The notes beneath the pieces were generated by a model, which ran no database searches, was not told the DNA's origin, and was given only the letters and a program-made list of their open reading frames with translations. A program made the translations under genes and the position numbers. A DNA stretch of 7,405 bases from an uncultured Bacteroidaceae bacterium (GTDB lineage Bacteria > Bacteroidota > Bacteroidia > Bacteroidales > Bacteroidaceae), in contig CAJGDX010000097.1 in NCBI GenBank assembly GCA_904502185.1, positions 1 through 7,405 on the forward strand, written 5' to 3'. Numbering within the stretch: position 1 is the stretch's first letter; the number at the start of each line of letters is the position of its first letter. Below, in pieces: positions 1 through 7,000 of this stretch.

Positions 1-214
1 CCATAAACACCACTTCGGCGTTGGTGGGAATACCACCTGTACCCTCAAATACCTGCAATGTAACTTCGTCGCCCATGATTTTTACGACCTGAGCCAGTTT
101 GCCGTTAACGGTTGCAAGTTCGTCATAACCAACTCCTGTTGCTTTCAGCGAACAGGTAGCTTTGGTAATGGCGGTTATCTTTGTATATATTTTCTGAAAT
201 GCTTCGGTTGCCAT
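1..214 (-). CDS. atpB: V/A-type ATPase subunit B, N-terminal part (runs off the window)
   Basis: The first 71 codons of a gene that continues beyond base 1. It encodes the non-catalytic nucleotide-binding subunit B of the V/A-type rotary ATPase, which alternates with subunit A in the A3B3 head. The visible part begins MATEAFQKIYTKI and continues with a β-barrel-like stretch (GYDELATVNGKLAQVV at residues 29-44, then VTLQVFEGTGGIPTNAEV), the typical N-terminal barrel of A/B subunits. Walker-type and arginine-finger regions lie outside the window. The ATG at 214 is 23 bp after the atpA stop, which fits one operon. The stretch before the ATG is A-rich (TTGAAAATT) with no clear Shine-Dalgarno sequence. 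The call rests on N-terminal similarity plus position directly after subunit A, where B is found in all such operons. Confidence 0.9.
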   Translation of the reverse strand, partial: MATEAFQKIYTKITAITKATCSLKATGVGYDELATVNGKLAQVVKIMGDEVTLQVFEGTGGIPTNAEVVFM

Positions 215-237
215 AATTTTCAATGGTTTACTTTGTG

Positions 238-1995
238 TTATGCTGTTTTTCTGGTCGCAATAAGCTCTTGCAACTGTGCTATGTAGTTGTTGAACTTTTC
301 AGACTTGTACTCCGAGTAGTTCATCTGTTTGCACAGGTTGATGACTTTCTTGAAGAAATCTGTAACTTCGAGGAAGTTGTCGAACTTGAAGTTTGTGTGG
401 CAAATGTCTATCACCAGGTTAAGAATCTGCTCCTGACGTTCGAGCGGTGTCACTGCGTCTACTTCGTCAAATGCATCCTGCTGCAACACTACAAAGTCAA
501 TAAGCTCCGATTTCCAGAATGTAACATGATATTCTACGGGTACACCGTCGTCACCAAGAATGTTTATCTGCTCGGCAATCTCCTTACCGCGAAGAAGGCG
601 TGTCTTTGCCTCGTTAACCTTTTCGAGCCAGCTGTCATTGATGAGTTTAGAGATATACTCGTCAAACTCGGGATACTCGATGTATTTTGAGTATGAGTCA
701 ATGGGGTTAACAGCGGGGTAACGTTTTTTGTCGGCACGATCCTGCTCAAGCGCATAGAAACAGCGGGCTACCTTTTTGGTATTTTCTGTAACAGGCTCCT
801 TGAGGTTACCACCGGCAGGAGATACGGTACCGATGAAGGTAATTGAACCGACCTTGTCGTTGTTGAGGATAACATAACCTGCGCGGCTGTAGAAGTTTGC
901 AATGATTGCAGAAATATCCATAGGGAATGCATCGGGACCGGGAAGTTCCTCCATACGGTTCGACATCTCACGCAACGCCTGCGCCCAACGTGAAGTCGAG
1001 TCGGCCATCAACAGCACTCTGAGTCCCATTGCACGATAGTACTCGGCTAGAGTCATGGCTGTGTATACCGATGCCTCGCGGGCAGCAACGGGCATGTTCG
1101 AGGTGTTAGCGATGATGATGGTACGCTCCATGAGCTTACGACCTGTGTGGGGGTCGATAAGTTCGGGGAATTCTGTAAAGATTTCCACAACCTCATTTGC
1201 ACGCTCACCACATGCTGCAATAATTACGATGTCAGCTTCGGCCTGCTTGGAGATTGCATGCTGGAGGACAGTTTTTCCTGTACCGAAGGGACCGGGGATA
1301 AAGCCTGTACCACCCTCAACAATGGGGTTAAGAGTATCGATGGTGCGCACACCTGTTTCGAGAAGTTTGAAGGGACGGGGTTTCTCTTTGTAGTTGCCCA
1401 TGGGCACACGAACCGGCCACTTCTGAATCATATTTACCTCTTTTTCCTCACCTGCCTCATTTGCAAGTACTGCAATGGTATCGGTAATTTTATATTCGCC
1501 TGCCTTTGCAATGCTCTTGACAGTCCACTCACCTTCAAGGGTGAAGGGTGCCATAATTTTCAGAGGCTGGTGGTTCTCTTCTACTTCACCAATCCATGCA
1601 GCAGCATCAACTTTGTCGCCTGCCTTGACAATGGGTTCGAACATCCATTTTTTCTCCTCGTCGAGGGGATTTGTGTAATCGCCACGTTTCAAGAATACGC
1701 CTTCCATCTTGTCGAGGTCATTCTGAAGACCGTCGTAGTTTTTGGAGAGCATACCGGGGGCGAGTGATACCTCAAGCATGTGACCGGTAAATTCTGCCTC
1801 TTCTCCGATTTTCAATCGGCGTGTGCTTTCAAATACCTGAACGTAAACTTTGGCGCCGTTTATCTTGATGACTTCGGCCATCAAGCGGTCACCTCCGGTT
1901 GAGATATAGCAAATCTCATTCTGTGCTACAGGGCCGTCCACAGCCAGAAGCACCATGTTTGCTATTACTCCGGTTACTTTTCCTTTTGTTGCCAT
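238..1995 (-). CDS. atpA: V/A-type ATPase catalytic subunit A
   Basis: A complete 585-residue catalytic A subunit, the usual length for the family. It hydrolyses (or makes) ATP in the A3B3 head and drives ion movement through the membrane ring. Visible in order: an N-terminal β-barrel (residues 1-70, start MATKGKVTGVIANMV); the A-specific 'bulge' domain absent from subunit B (about 110-200, with KIMAPFTLEGEWTVK); the P-loop GPFGTGKT (235-242); the catalytic glutamate in GERANE (263-268, Glu264); a Walker B strand ending in RVLLMADSTSRWAQALRE (326-343, Asp332); SPAGGNLKEPVTENT (392-406); and a helical C-terminal domain. The family more often has GERGNE and SPPGG(D/S); these are mild changes and all key catalytic residues are kept. 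It starts 21 bp after the DUF2764 stop and is followed by atpB after 23 bp, so it is co-transcribed. The ATG sits in a TATATATATATGG context without a clear ribosome-binding site. The symbol ntpA is also used. Confidence 0.97.
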   Translation of the reverse strand: MATKGKVTGVIANMVLLAVDGPVAQNEICYISTGGDRLMAEVIKINGAKVYVQVFESTRRLKIGEEAEFTGHMLEVSLAPGMLSKNYDGLQNDLDKMEGVFLKRGDYTNPLDEEKKWMFEPIVKAGDKVDAAAWIGEVEENHQPLKIMAPFTLEGEWTVKSIAKAGEYKITDTIAVLANEAGEEKEVNMIQKWPVRVPMGNYKEKPRPFKLLETGVRTIDTLNPIVEGGTGFIPGPFGTGKTVLQHAISKQAEADIVIIAACGERANEVVEIFTEFPELIDPHTGRKLMERTIIIANTSNMPVAAREASVYTAMTLAEYYRAMGLRVLLMADSTSRWAQALREMSNRMEELPGPDAFPMDISAIIANFYSRAGYVILNNDKVGSITFIGTVSPAGGNLKEPVTENTKKVARCFYALEQDRADKKRYPAVNPIDSYSKYIEYPEFDEYISKLINDSWLEKVNEAKTRLLRGKEIAEQINILGDDGVPVEYHVTFWKSELIDFVVLQQDAFDEVDAVTPLERQEQILNLVIDICHTNFKFDNFLEVTDFFKKVINLCKQMNYSEYKSEKFNNYIAQLQELIATRKTA

Positions 1996-2016
1996 ATATA
2001 TATTATTCTTTATTTT

Positions 2017-2859
2017 CTATTGATAATCTTCGTCGTTGAGGATTAGTCCGCTTTTAAGACTTTCTATCAGTTCCTTGTAGCGTTGTGTGCCAGCTTCGGT
2101 ATCCAGTTTTGACCAACGCTGCACAATCTCCAATTTCTGTAGAAACACAAAAAGTCTCTCTACAGTGAAGTATTCGAATACGGACTTTTCGTCGAGCCAC
2201 TTCCAACGGAGTTCGTCAATCTGACGTTCGCGCTCCTGAAGTTTGTCCGATTCGCAAAGACGCTGCACGGTTTCAAGATAGTCGAAAGTACCTGATAGTC
2301 CGAAATCTCGTGCCGCAGATGTGCGGATAGCTTCTGCTGTATCACTATTTCCTACAATGTGTTCCGAAACATTCATCTTGTACTTTCTGGCAATGTATGC
2401 AACTTGCAAGTTACTCAAGTCCTGATTGAATGTAAACCACTGCGAGAGGAATTGGCTGCTGCATTTGGTAGCATATTCATAGTAATATGCGGCAAGCACA
2501 TCGTCGAACATCTGATTTTCTCTCTCGGCATTAGCATAGTAATAGTCGAGAAATTCATACATATATGCAGGATAGTCTGACGTGCGGGCATCGCCATTTT
2601 TCGCATTTGTTATCAGTTCGGCAAGTTCCTCGCGACTGTAATGTCCCATGCGTGGCAATTCTGCATCGGTACCCTGACTCAGCATTTTCAACAAATTCTC
2701 ATTGTCCCATGCATAAAAGAAGAGGTCTATCTTCTCTGCATCTTTTTTTGAAAGAGCCGAATATATTTCCTCTTTGAAGCGTTCGATAGAGAAATTTGTC
2801 TTGCTTCCGTCAAAGTTTATTTCCGGTAATCCTGCAACTAAATAATGATAGTTACTCAT
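2017..2859 (-). CDS. DUF2764 family protein of the V-ATPase operon (possible divergent subunit C)
   Basis: A 280-residue soluble, charged, mostly helical-looking protein with no signal peptide or membrane segment. It begins MSNYHYLVAGLPEINFD, typical of DUF2764 proteins, which from family knowledge sit between atpE and atpA in V-ATPase operons of Bacteroidota and Chlamydiae. No biochemical role is established that I can cite. Visible features: an aromatic/acidic helix IDLFFYAWDNENLLKML (44-60); a Tyr-rich stretch (99-129, with EFLDYYY and AAYYYEYA); FNQDLSNLQVAYIARKY (144-160); and ELRWKWLDEKSVFEYF (216-231). The D-x-x-NL pattern followed by a basic residue and K resembles the repeated helices of AC39/subunit C, the socket that couples the rotor to the c-ring. 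With its place in the operon and no other subunit C in view, I infer a structural subunit C-like role. It starts 11 bp after the atpE stop. Confidence 0.85.
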   Translation of the reverse strand: MSNYHYLVAGLPEINFDGSKTNFSIERFKEEIYSALSKKDAEKIDLFFYAWDNENLLKMLSQGTDAELPRMGHYSREELAELITNAKNGDARTSDYPAYMYEFLDYYYANAERENQMFDDVLAAYYYEYATKCSSQFLSQWFTFNQDLSNLQVAYIARKYKMNVSEHIVGNSDTAEAIRTSAARDFGLSGTFDYLETVQRLCESDKLQERERQIDELRWKWLDEKSVFEYFTVERLFVFLQKLEIVQRWSKLDTEAGTQRYKELIESLKSGLILNDEDYQ

Positions 2860-2870
2860 TGGATTCGATT

Positions 2871-3455
2871 TTAGAAGAGCAGTTCTACCATTTGAGGACG
2901 CAGGAATGATTTGAGGAATGTCTCAAATTCACCCTCGCCAAAGTTTACTTTATATGAGCCATCTGCGGGAGAGATAGAGAAACCTTTCACTCCGTTCACC
3001 TGTTTGATTTCTACGCCTTTGTCCAACAAAGCCTTTGCTTTGGTTGCAAAATAGGTTTTAAGGGCATCTGCCTCGGCTGTAGAGATTACAAGCTGCTCGT
3101 TTGAGCACCAGTTCTCTGCTATTTTCAAAATAACCTGTTTGAGTAAATCTTCGTTGAAGGCATTTTTCACACTCTCTTTTACGATTGTATCTGTTACAAG
3201 TGTTGCAGCTTCAGACTTCAAAGCACCAATAGCCTGGGCTCCGTAAAGTTTAAGTTCGGAACGGGTATTTGCATTCAAATCTTCTGCAACTTTCTGTGCC
3301 TTGGCTACGATTGCCTCTGCCTGTGCTTCGGCCTCTTTAACTATTTCCGCTGCTTTTGTGTTTGCATCTGCAACTATGCGTTCTGCTTCTGCGCGACCTT
3401 TTTCTACACCTTCGTTGAAAATTTTCTCGGTCAGTTCTTGAATTTTATTATCCAT
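2871..3455 (-). CDS. atpE: V/A-type ATPase peripheral stalk subunit E
   Basis: A complete 194-residue subunit E, normal length for the family. With subunit G/H, E forms the peripheral stalk that keeps the A3B3 head from turning with the rotor. The N-terminal half (about 5-95) is a long Ala/Glu/Lys-rich helix with coiled-coil character, with EKGRAEAERIVADANTKAAE at residues 18-37. The C-terminal half (about 100-194) is a globular domain ending GSYKVNFGEGEFETFLKSFL and then RPQMVELLF; this ending is typical of E subunits that contact the top of the head. It is the first gene of the operon. About 65 nt separate the ATG from the end of a predicted promoter box. The leader before the ATG (AACATAATATATT) has no Shine-Dalgarno sequence, as is common in Bacteroidota. 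No subunit G/H gene lies beside it; a partner may be encoded elsewhere. This is a V-type atpE and unrelated to the F-type c subunit of the same symbol. Confidence 0.9.
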   Translation of the reverse strand: MDNKIQELTEKIFNEGVEKGRAEAERIVADANTKAAEIVKEAEAQAEAIVAKAQKVAEDLNANTRSELKLYGAQAIGALKSEAATLVTDTIVKESVKNAFNEDLLKQVILKIAENWCSNEQLVISTAEADALKTYFATKAKALLDKGVEIKQVNGVKGFSISPADGSYKVNFGEGEFETFLKSFLRPQMVELLF

Positions 3456-3527
3456 AATATATTATGTTTATTGTTTTGTCTTTTATGGTTCTGCGAACAG
3501 ATATTTTTTGCATTCGTATATATCATG

Positions 3528-3535
3528 CAAAAATA
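3528..3535 (-). promoter_or_regulatory. Probable -7 box of the V-ATPase operon promoter
   Basis: On the minus strand this reads TATTTTTG, a full match to the Bacteroidota -7 consensus TAnnTTTG. It would start transcription near 3524, giving a leader of roughly 65-70 nt before the atpE ATG. I find no TTTG at the usual 19-21 bp upstream; the nearest relic is TTTAAAG at 3561-3567, which is too far. The -7 call is therefore only moderately supported in such AT-rich DNA. Confidence 0.45.
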
Positions 3536-3640
3536 GTCATTTTAATTTGAATTATCTTAGCTTTAAAAATAATTATTGATAAATTAAATCATTTTTATAA
3601 TTGACGGACTACAACGAGAGTTATTAGACCTCAAAAAGAA

Positions 3641-3677
3641 AGAATAAAAAGTGCCGCATTTCACAACGCAGCACTTT
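3641..3677 (-). terminator. Intrinsic terminator of the intergenic transcription unit
   Basis: On the minus strand AAAGTGCTGC (3677-3668) pairs with GCGGCACTTT (3657-3648) around a 10-nt loop, followed by TTTTTATTC and more T-rich sequence. The stem is a full 10 bp only in minus-strand RNA, where position 3670/3655 forms a U·G wobble; read as plus-strand RNA the same position is a C·A mismatch and there is no U tail. That fixes the direction. It lies more than 300 bp downstream of the carB terminator, so it most likely ends a separate short transcript, or acts as an attenuator before atpE. Confidence 0.75.
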
Positions 3678-3757
3678 CACTAAACAACTAAGAAAAAACT
3701 ATACTATCATAACTGATTATATATCCGTGTGCAAACTATTCACATAGTCATCACACA
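3641..3757 (-). ncRNA. Candidate small RNA of about 115 nt
   Basis: Predicted from a matching promoter and terminator with no credible coding sequence between. The predicted 5' end (about 3757) begins directly with a hairpin. UGUGUG (3757-3752) pairs with CACACG (3731-3726), then comes a 2x2 internal loop (A·G, U·U). Next is GACUAU (3749-3744) paired with AUAGUU (3739-3734), closed by a GUGA tetraloop of the GNRA type. A weakly structured A/U-rich linker follows (3725-3678, with a TTTTTT run near 3695), then the 10-bp terminator hairpin. The only reading frames are tiny: a 13-codon GTG frame at 3717-3758 and a 3-codon ATG. I do not recognise a named RNA family. The alternative is an mRNA leader that sometimes reads through into atpE. 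Structure was judged by eye; no folding energy was calculated. Confidence 0.5.
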
Positions 3758-3760
3758 CTG

Positions 3761-3791
3761 CAAATATAAGCAAGATATTTCTAATTACAAA
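3761..3791 (-). promoter_or_regulatory. Bacteroidota-type promoter for the candidate small RNA
   Basis: On the minus strand TTTG (3791-3788) and TATATTTG (3768-3761) are separated by exactly 19 bp. This matches both elements and the spacing of the Bacteroidota housekeeping sigma promoter (TTTG, 19-21 bp, TAnnTTTG). Transcription would start near 3757, at the base of a hairpin. It is the best promoter I can see in the window. Confidence 0.65.
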
Positions 3792-3985
3792 TTTTCTGAC
3801 AAGAAATAATCAAATAAAACATAAATATTTTTTACCATTGCTATTTTAATTGTAAAATTATCTTTTGATTCGACATTCTGCTACAAAAAAGCATGAATTT
3901 GTACCAGTTTTTAATATTAGCACCACAGAATATATTTAACATGCTATTTCTGCATATTTCTAATATTGACAACCTGCATAAGTAT
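3792..3985. other. AT-rich intergenic stretch without a recognised gene
   Basis: About 190 bp of very AT-rich DNA between the carB terminator and the small-RNA promoter. I checked both strands. The minus strand holds only an 11-codon and a 17-codon ATG frame with no ribosome-binding site. The plus-strand frame starting at 3893 runs antisense into carB and looks like no protein family. I see no repeats, tRNA or insertion-element ends. Upstream control sites for the small-RNA promoter could lie here, but none can be named. Confidence 0.5.
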
Positions 3986-4026
3986 AAAAAAATTGGAGCG
4001 TGTCAAAATAAATTAACACGCTCCAA
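3986..4026 (-). terminator. Intrinsic terminator of carB
   Basis: On the minus strand TTGGAGCGTGT (4026-4016) pairs perfectly with ACACGCTCCAA (4003-3993), an 11-bp GC-rich stem around a 12-nt loop, followed by seven T (3992-3986). It begins 15 nt after the carB stop codon. The plus-strand reading has no T tail, so it serves the carB transcript and separates it from the region to the left. Confidence 0.9.
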
Positions 4027-4041
4027 AAATCTTTTCAGGGA

Positions 4042-7000
4042 TTACTTATACTCTTCCCAGCTCTTTACAGGAACATCTGCAATATCCAGTTTACAGAAAG
4101 CACGGATAAAGGCACTTGCCAAACGTGCGTTTGTGATAAGAGGAATATTGTGGTCGATAGCCGCACGACGTATTCTGTAACCATTTGTAAGCTCACGCTT
4201 TGTGTGGTTCTTGGGTATATTGATAATCAAATCAAAGTCGTGGTCAGCAATCATCTTCATGATGTTGTTCTCATTGTCGGGTGACTCATCGGGCCAGAGT
4301 ACGGGAGTTGCAGCAATTCCGTTCGCATTGAGGAAGTCCGCAGTTCCAGATGTTGCGAAAATGTTGTAACCTTTCGCAGCGAGCATTGCTGATGACTCAA
4401 GAAGGTCAACCTTAGATTTTGAAGCTCCTGATGATACCATAACATTCTTCTTGGGAACATTGTATCCTACTGCAATCATTGCATTGAGCAGTGCCTCTTC
4501 GAAGTCGTCGCCAATGCAACCCACCTCACCAGTTGATGACATATCAACGCCAAGTACGGGGTCAGCCTGGTGCAAACGTGAGAATGAGAACTGAGAAGCC
4601 TTAACACCAATCCAGTCAATGTCAAATGCAGACTTATCGGGCTTGCTGTAGGGAGCATCGAGCATGATACGTGTAGCAGTTTCGATGAAGTTGCGTTTCA
4701 GAATCTTCGACACGAAGGGGAATGAACGTGAAGCGCGGAGGTTACACTCGATAACCTTAACTTCATTGTTCTTTGCAAGGAACTGAATATTGAAAGGTCC
4801 TGAGATATTAAGTTCCTTAGCGATGCGACGGCTGATTTTCTTTATGCGACGTGCTGTCTCAAAGTATATTTTCTGAGCGGGGAACACGAGTGTTGCGTCA
4901 CCAGAGTGAACACCGGCGAACTCGACATGCTCTGAAATTGCATATTCAACAACTTCACCATTCTGTGCAACAGCATCGAACTCAATCTCTTTTGTCTCCA
5001 TCATGAACTGTGACACAACCACGGGGAACTCCTTAGATACCTCGGCTGCCATCTGCAAGAACTCTTTAAGTTCGTCCTCGTTGTGACAAACGTTCATCGC
5101 AGCACCTGAAAGTACGTATGAAGGACGTACAAGTACGGGGTAACCTACCTTATTCACGAACTCCTCCATCTCGTCGATGCTTGTAAGCTCTTTCCATGCA
5201 GGCTGGTCGATGCCAAGCTGGTCGAGCATAGCTGAGAATTTGTGACGGTTTTCTGCGCGGTCGATAGATACAGGAGATGTACCGAGGATGGGCACTGACT
5301 GACGATACAACTTCATTGCAAGGTTGTTAGGTATCTGTCCACCCACTGATACTATAACTCCACCGGGCTGCTCGAGGTCGATAACATCGAGTACACGCTC
5401 GAAAGAGAGTTCGTCGAAGTAAAGACGGTCGCACATATCGTAGTCGGTAGAAACTGTCTCGGGGTTATAGTTAATCATTATTGACTTGTAACCGAGTTTG
5501 CGCGCTGTCTGCACTGCGTTAACCGAGCACCAGTCGAACTCAACTGAAGAACCGATACGATATGCTCCTGATCCAAGCACAACAACCGACTTGTCGTTCT
5601 TGTAGTAGTTTACATCGTAACCGGTTGTGCCGTAAGTCATATAAAGATAGTTGGTCAGTTCGGGGTGTTCCGATGCAACTGTATTGATACGCTTAACTGC
5701 GGGAAGAACGTTCAACTCCTTACGACGCGCACGTACTGCAAGGTTGTTGCGTTCCATATTTTCAGAAGACTTGATTACGAAGCGGGCAATCTGGAAGTCT
5801 GAGAATCCAAGAACTTTAGCCTGACGCAATACGTCCTCGGGCAACTCCTCGATGCTGTTATACTGTGAAAGTACAGCCTTGTAGTCAACAATGTTTTTAA
5901 GTTTGCCAAGGAACCAGGGATCGATTTTTGTAAGCTCACTGATGCGCTCTATTGTATAACCCTGCTCAAGTGCCGATGCAATTGAGAAGATACGAAGATC
6001 TGTGGGGTTTGCAAGTTCCTCGTCGAGGTTGTCGAAGTGTGTATGGTCGTTACCGACAAAACCATGCATTCCCTGACCAATCATACGAAGACCTTTCTGA
6101 ATAACCTCTTCGAATGAGCGGCCGATAGACATGATTTCGCCAACAGACTTCATGCTTGAACCAATCTGGCGTGATACACCGGCAAACTTTGTCAAGTCCC
6201 AACGGGGGATCTTACAGATAAGGTAATCAAGTTCGGGAGCTGCGTATGCAGAGTTGGGAGTACCCATTTCACCAATCTGGTCGAGTGTATAGCCAAGAGC
6301 AATCTTAGCAGCAACAAATGCAAGAGGATATCCGGTTGCTTTTGAAGCGAGCGCCGACGAACGGCTCAAACGTGCGTTAACCTCGATTACGCGATAGTCG
6401 TTTGTCTCTGCGTTGAACGCGTACTGTATGTTACACTCACCAACGATACCGAGGTGACGGATACATTTCACAGAAAGTTCCTGCAACATCTTCACCTGCT
6501 CTTCTGTCAAAGAACATGTGGGAGCAACCACGATAGACTCACCTGTGTGAATACCCAGGGGGTCGAAGTTCTCCATGCTTGCCACTGTGAAGCAGTGGTC
6601 GTTTGCATCGCGGATAACCTCAAACTCTACCTCTTTCCAACCCTTGAGAGACTCCTCTACAAGAATCTGGTTTGCGAATGTGAAGGCGCTCTCTGCAAGT
6701 TCTACGAAAGAAGCCTCGTCGCGGCAGATACCGCTACCCAAACCACCCAGAGAGTAAGCCGAGCGTACCATTACAGGGAAACCAATCTCGTGAGCAGCTT
6801 TCAACGCATCCTCCATGCTCTCCACAGCCTGGCTGATGGGAGTCTTCATGGGAATCTCGTCGAGCTTCTTCACGAAGAGGTCGCGGTCCTCAGTATTCAT
6901 GATTGCCTCTACTGATGTACCAAGCACCTTTACACCGTATTTCTCAAGAATACCTTTTGTATAAAGTTCAGTACCGCAGTTGAGTGCTGTCTGTCCACCG

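Noticed and set aside
223..690. 155-codon open frame on the plus strand opposite the 3' end of atpA
   Set aside because: The Val/Leu/Cys-rich translation mirrors the codon pattern of atpA, and its start overlaps the atpA-atpB junction. There is no independent support.
1147..1767. 206-codon open frame on the plus strand opposite atpA
   Set aside because: It is entirely antisense to a well-conserved catalytic subunit A. The translation is Cys/Phe-rich with no family resemblance, and it has no promoter or ribosome-binding site. It is a shadow of codon bias on the other strand.
1991..2007. TATATATATAT run before the atpA start
   Set aside because: Looks like a small repeat or promoter, but it is just an AT-rich leader inside an operon gap of 21 bp, with no TAnnTTTG box.
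3717..3758. 13-codon GTG frame at the 5' end of the candidate small RNA
   Set aside because: It would begin one base before the predicted transcript start and lies inside a stable hairpin, so translation is unlikely. Kept only as a remote possibility.
3785..3838. 17-codon minus-strand frame (MVKNIYVLFDYFLSENL) in the intergenic region
   Set aside because: Too short, without a ribosome-binding site, and it overlaps the -33 element of the small-RNA promoter. Chance frame in AT-rich DNA.
3456..4041. Search for a tRNA, CRISPR repeat, insertion-element end or phage attachment site
   Set aside because: No cloverleaf, no regularly spaced repeats, and no inverted repeats other than the two terminators and the 5' hairpin described.
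3893..4180. 95-codon plus-strand frame starting in the intergenic region
   Set aside because: It runs through the carB terminator and into the antisense of the carB 3' end. Composition follows local AT-richness and there is no Bacteroidota promoter on the plus strand ahead of it.
6454..6915. 153-codon open frame on the plus strand opposite carB
   Set aside because: Fully antisense to the first ATP-grasp half of CarB; His/Cys/Leu-rich and unlike any family I know.
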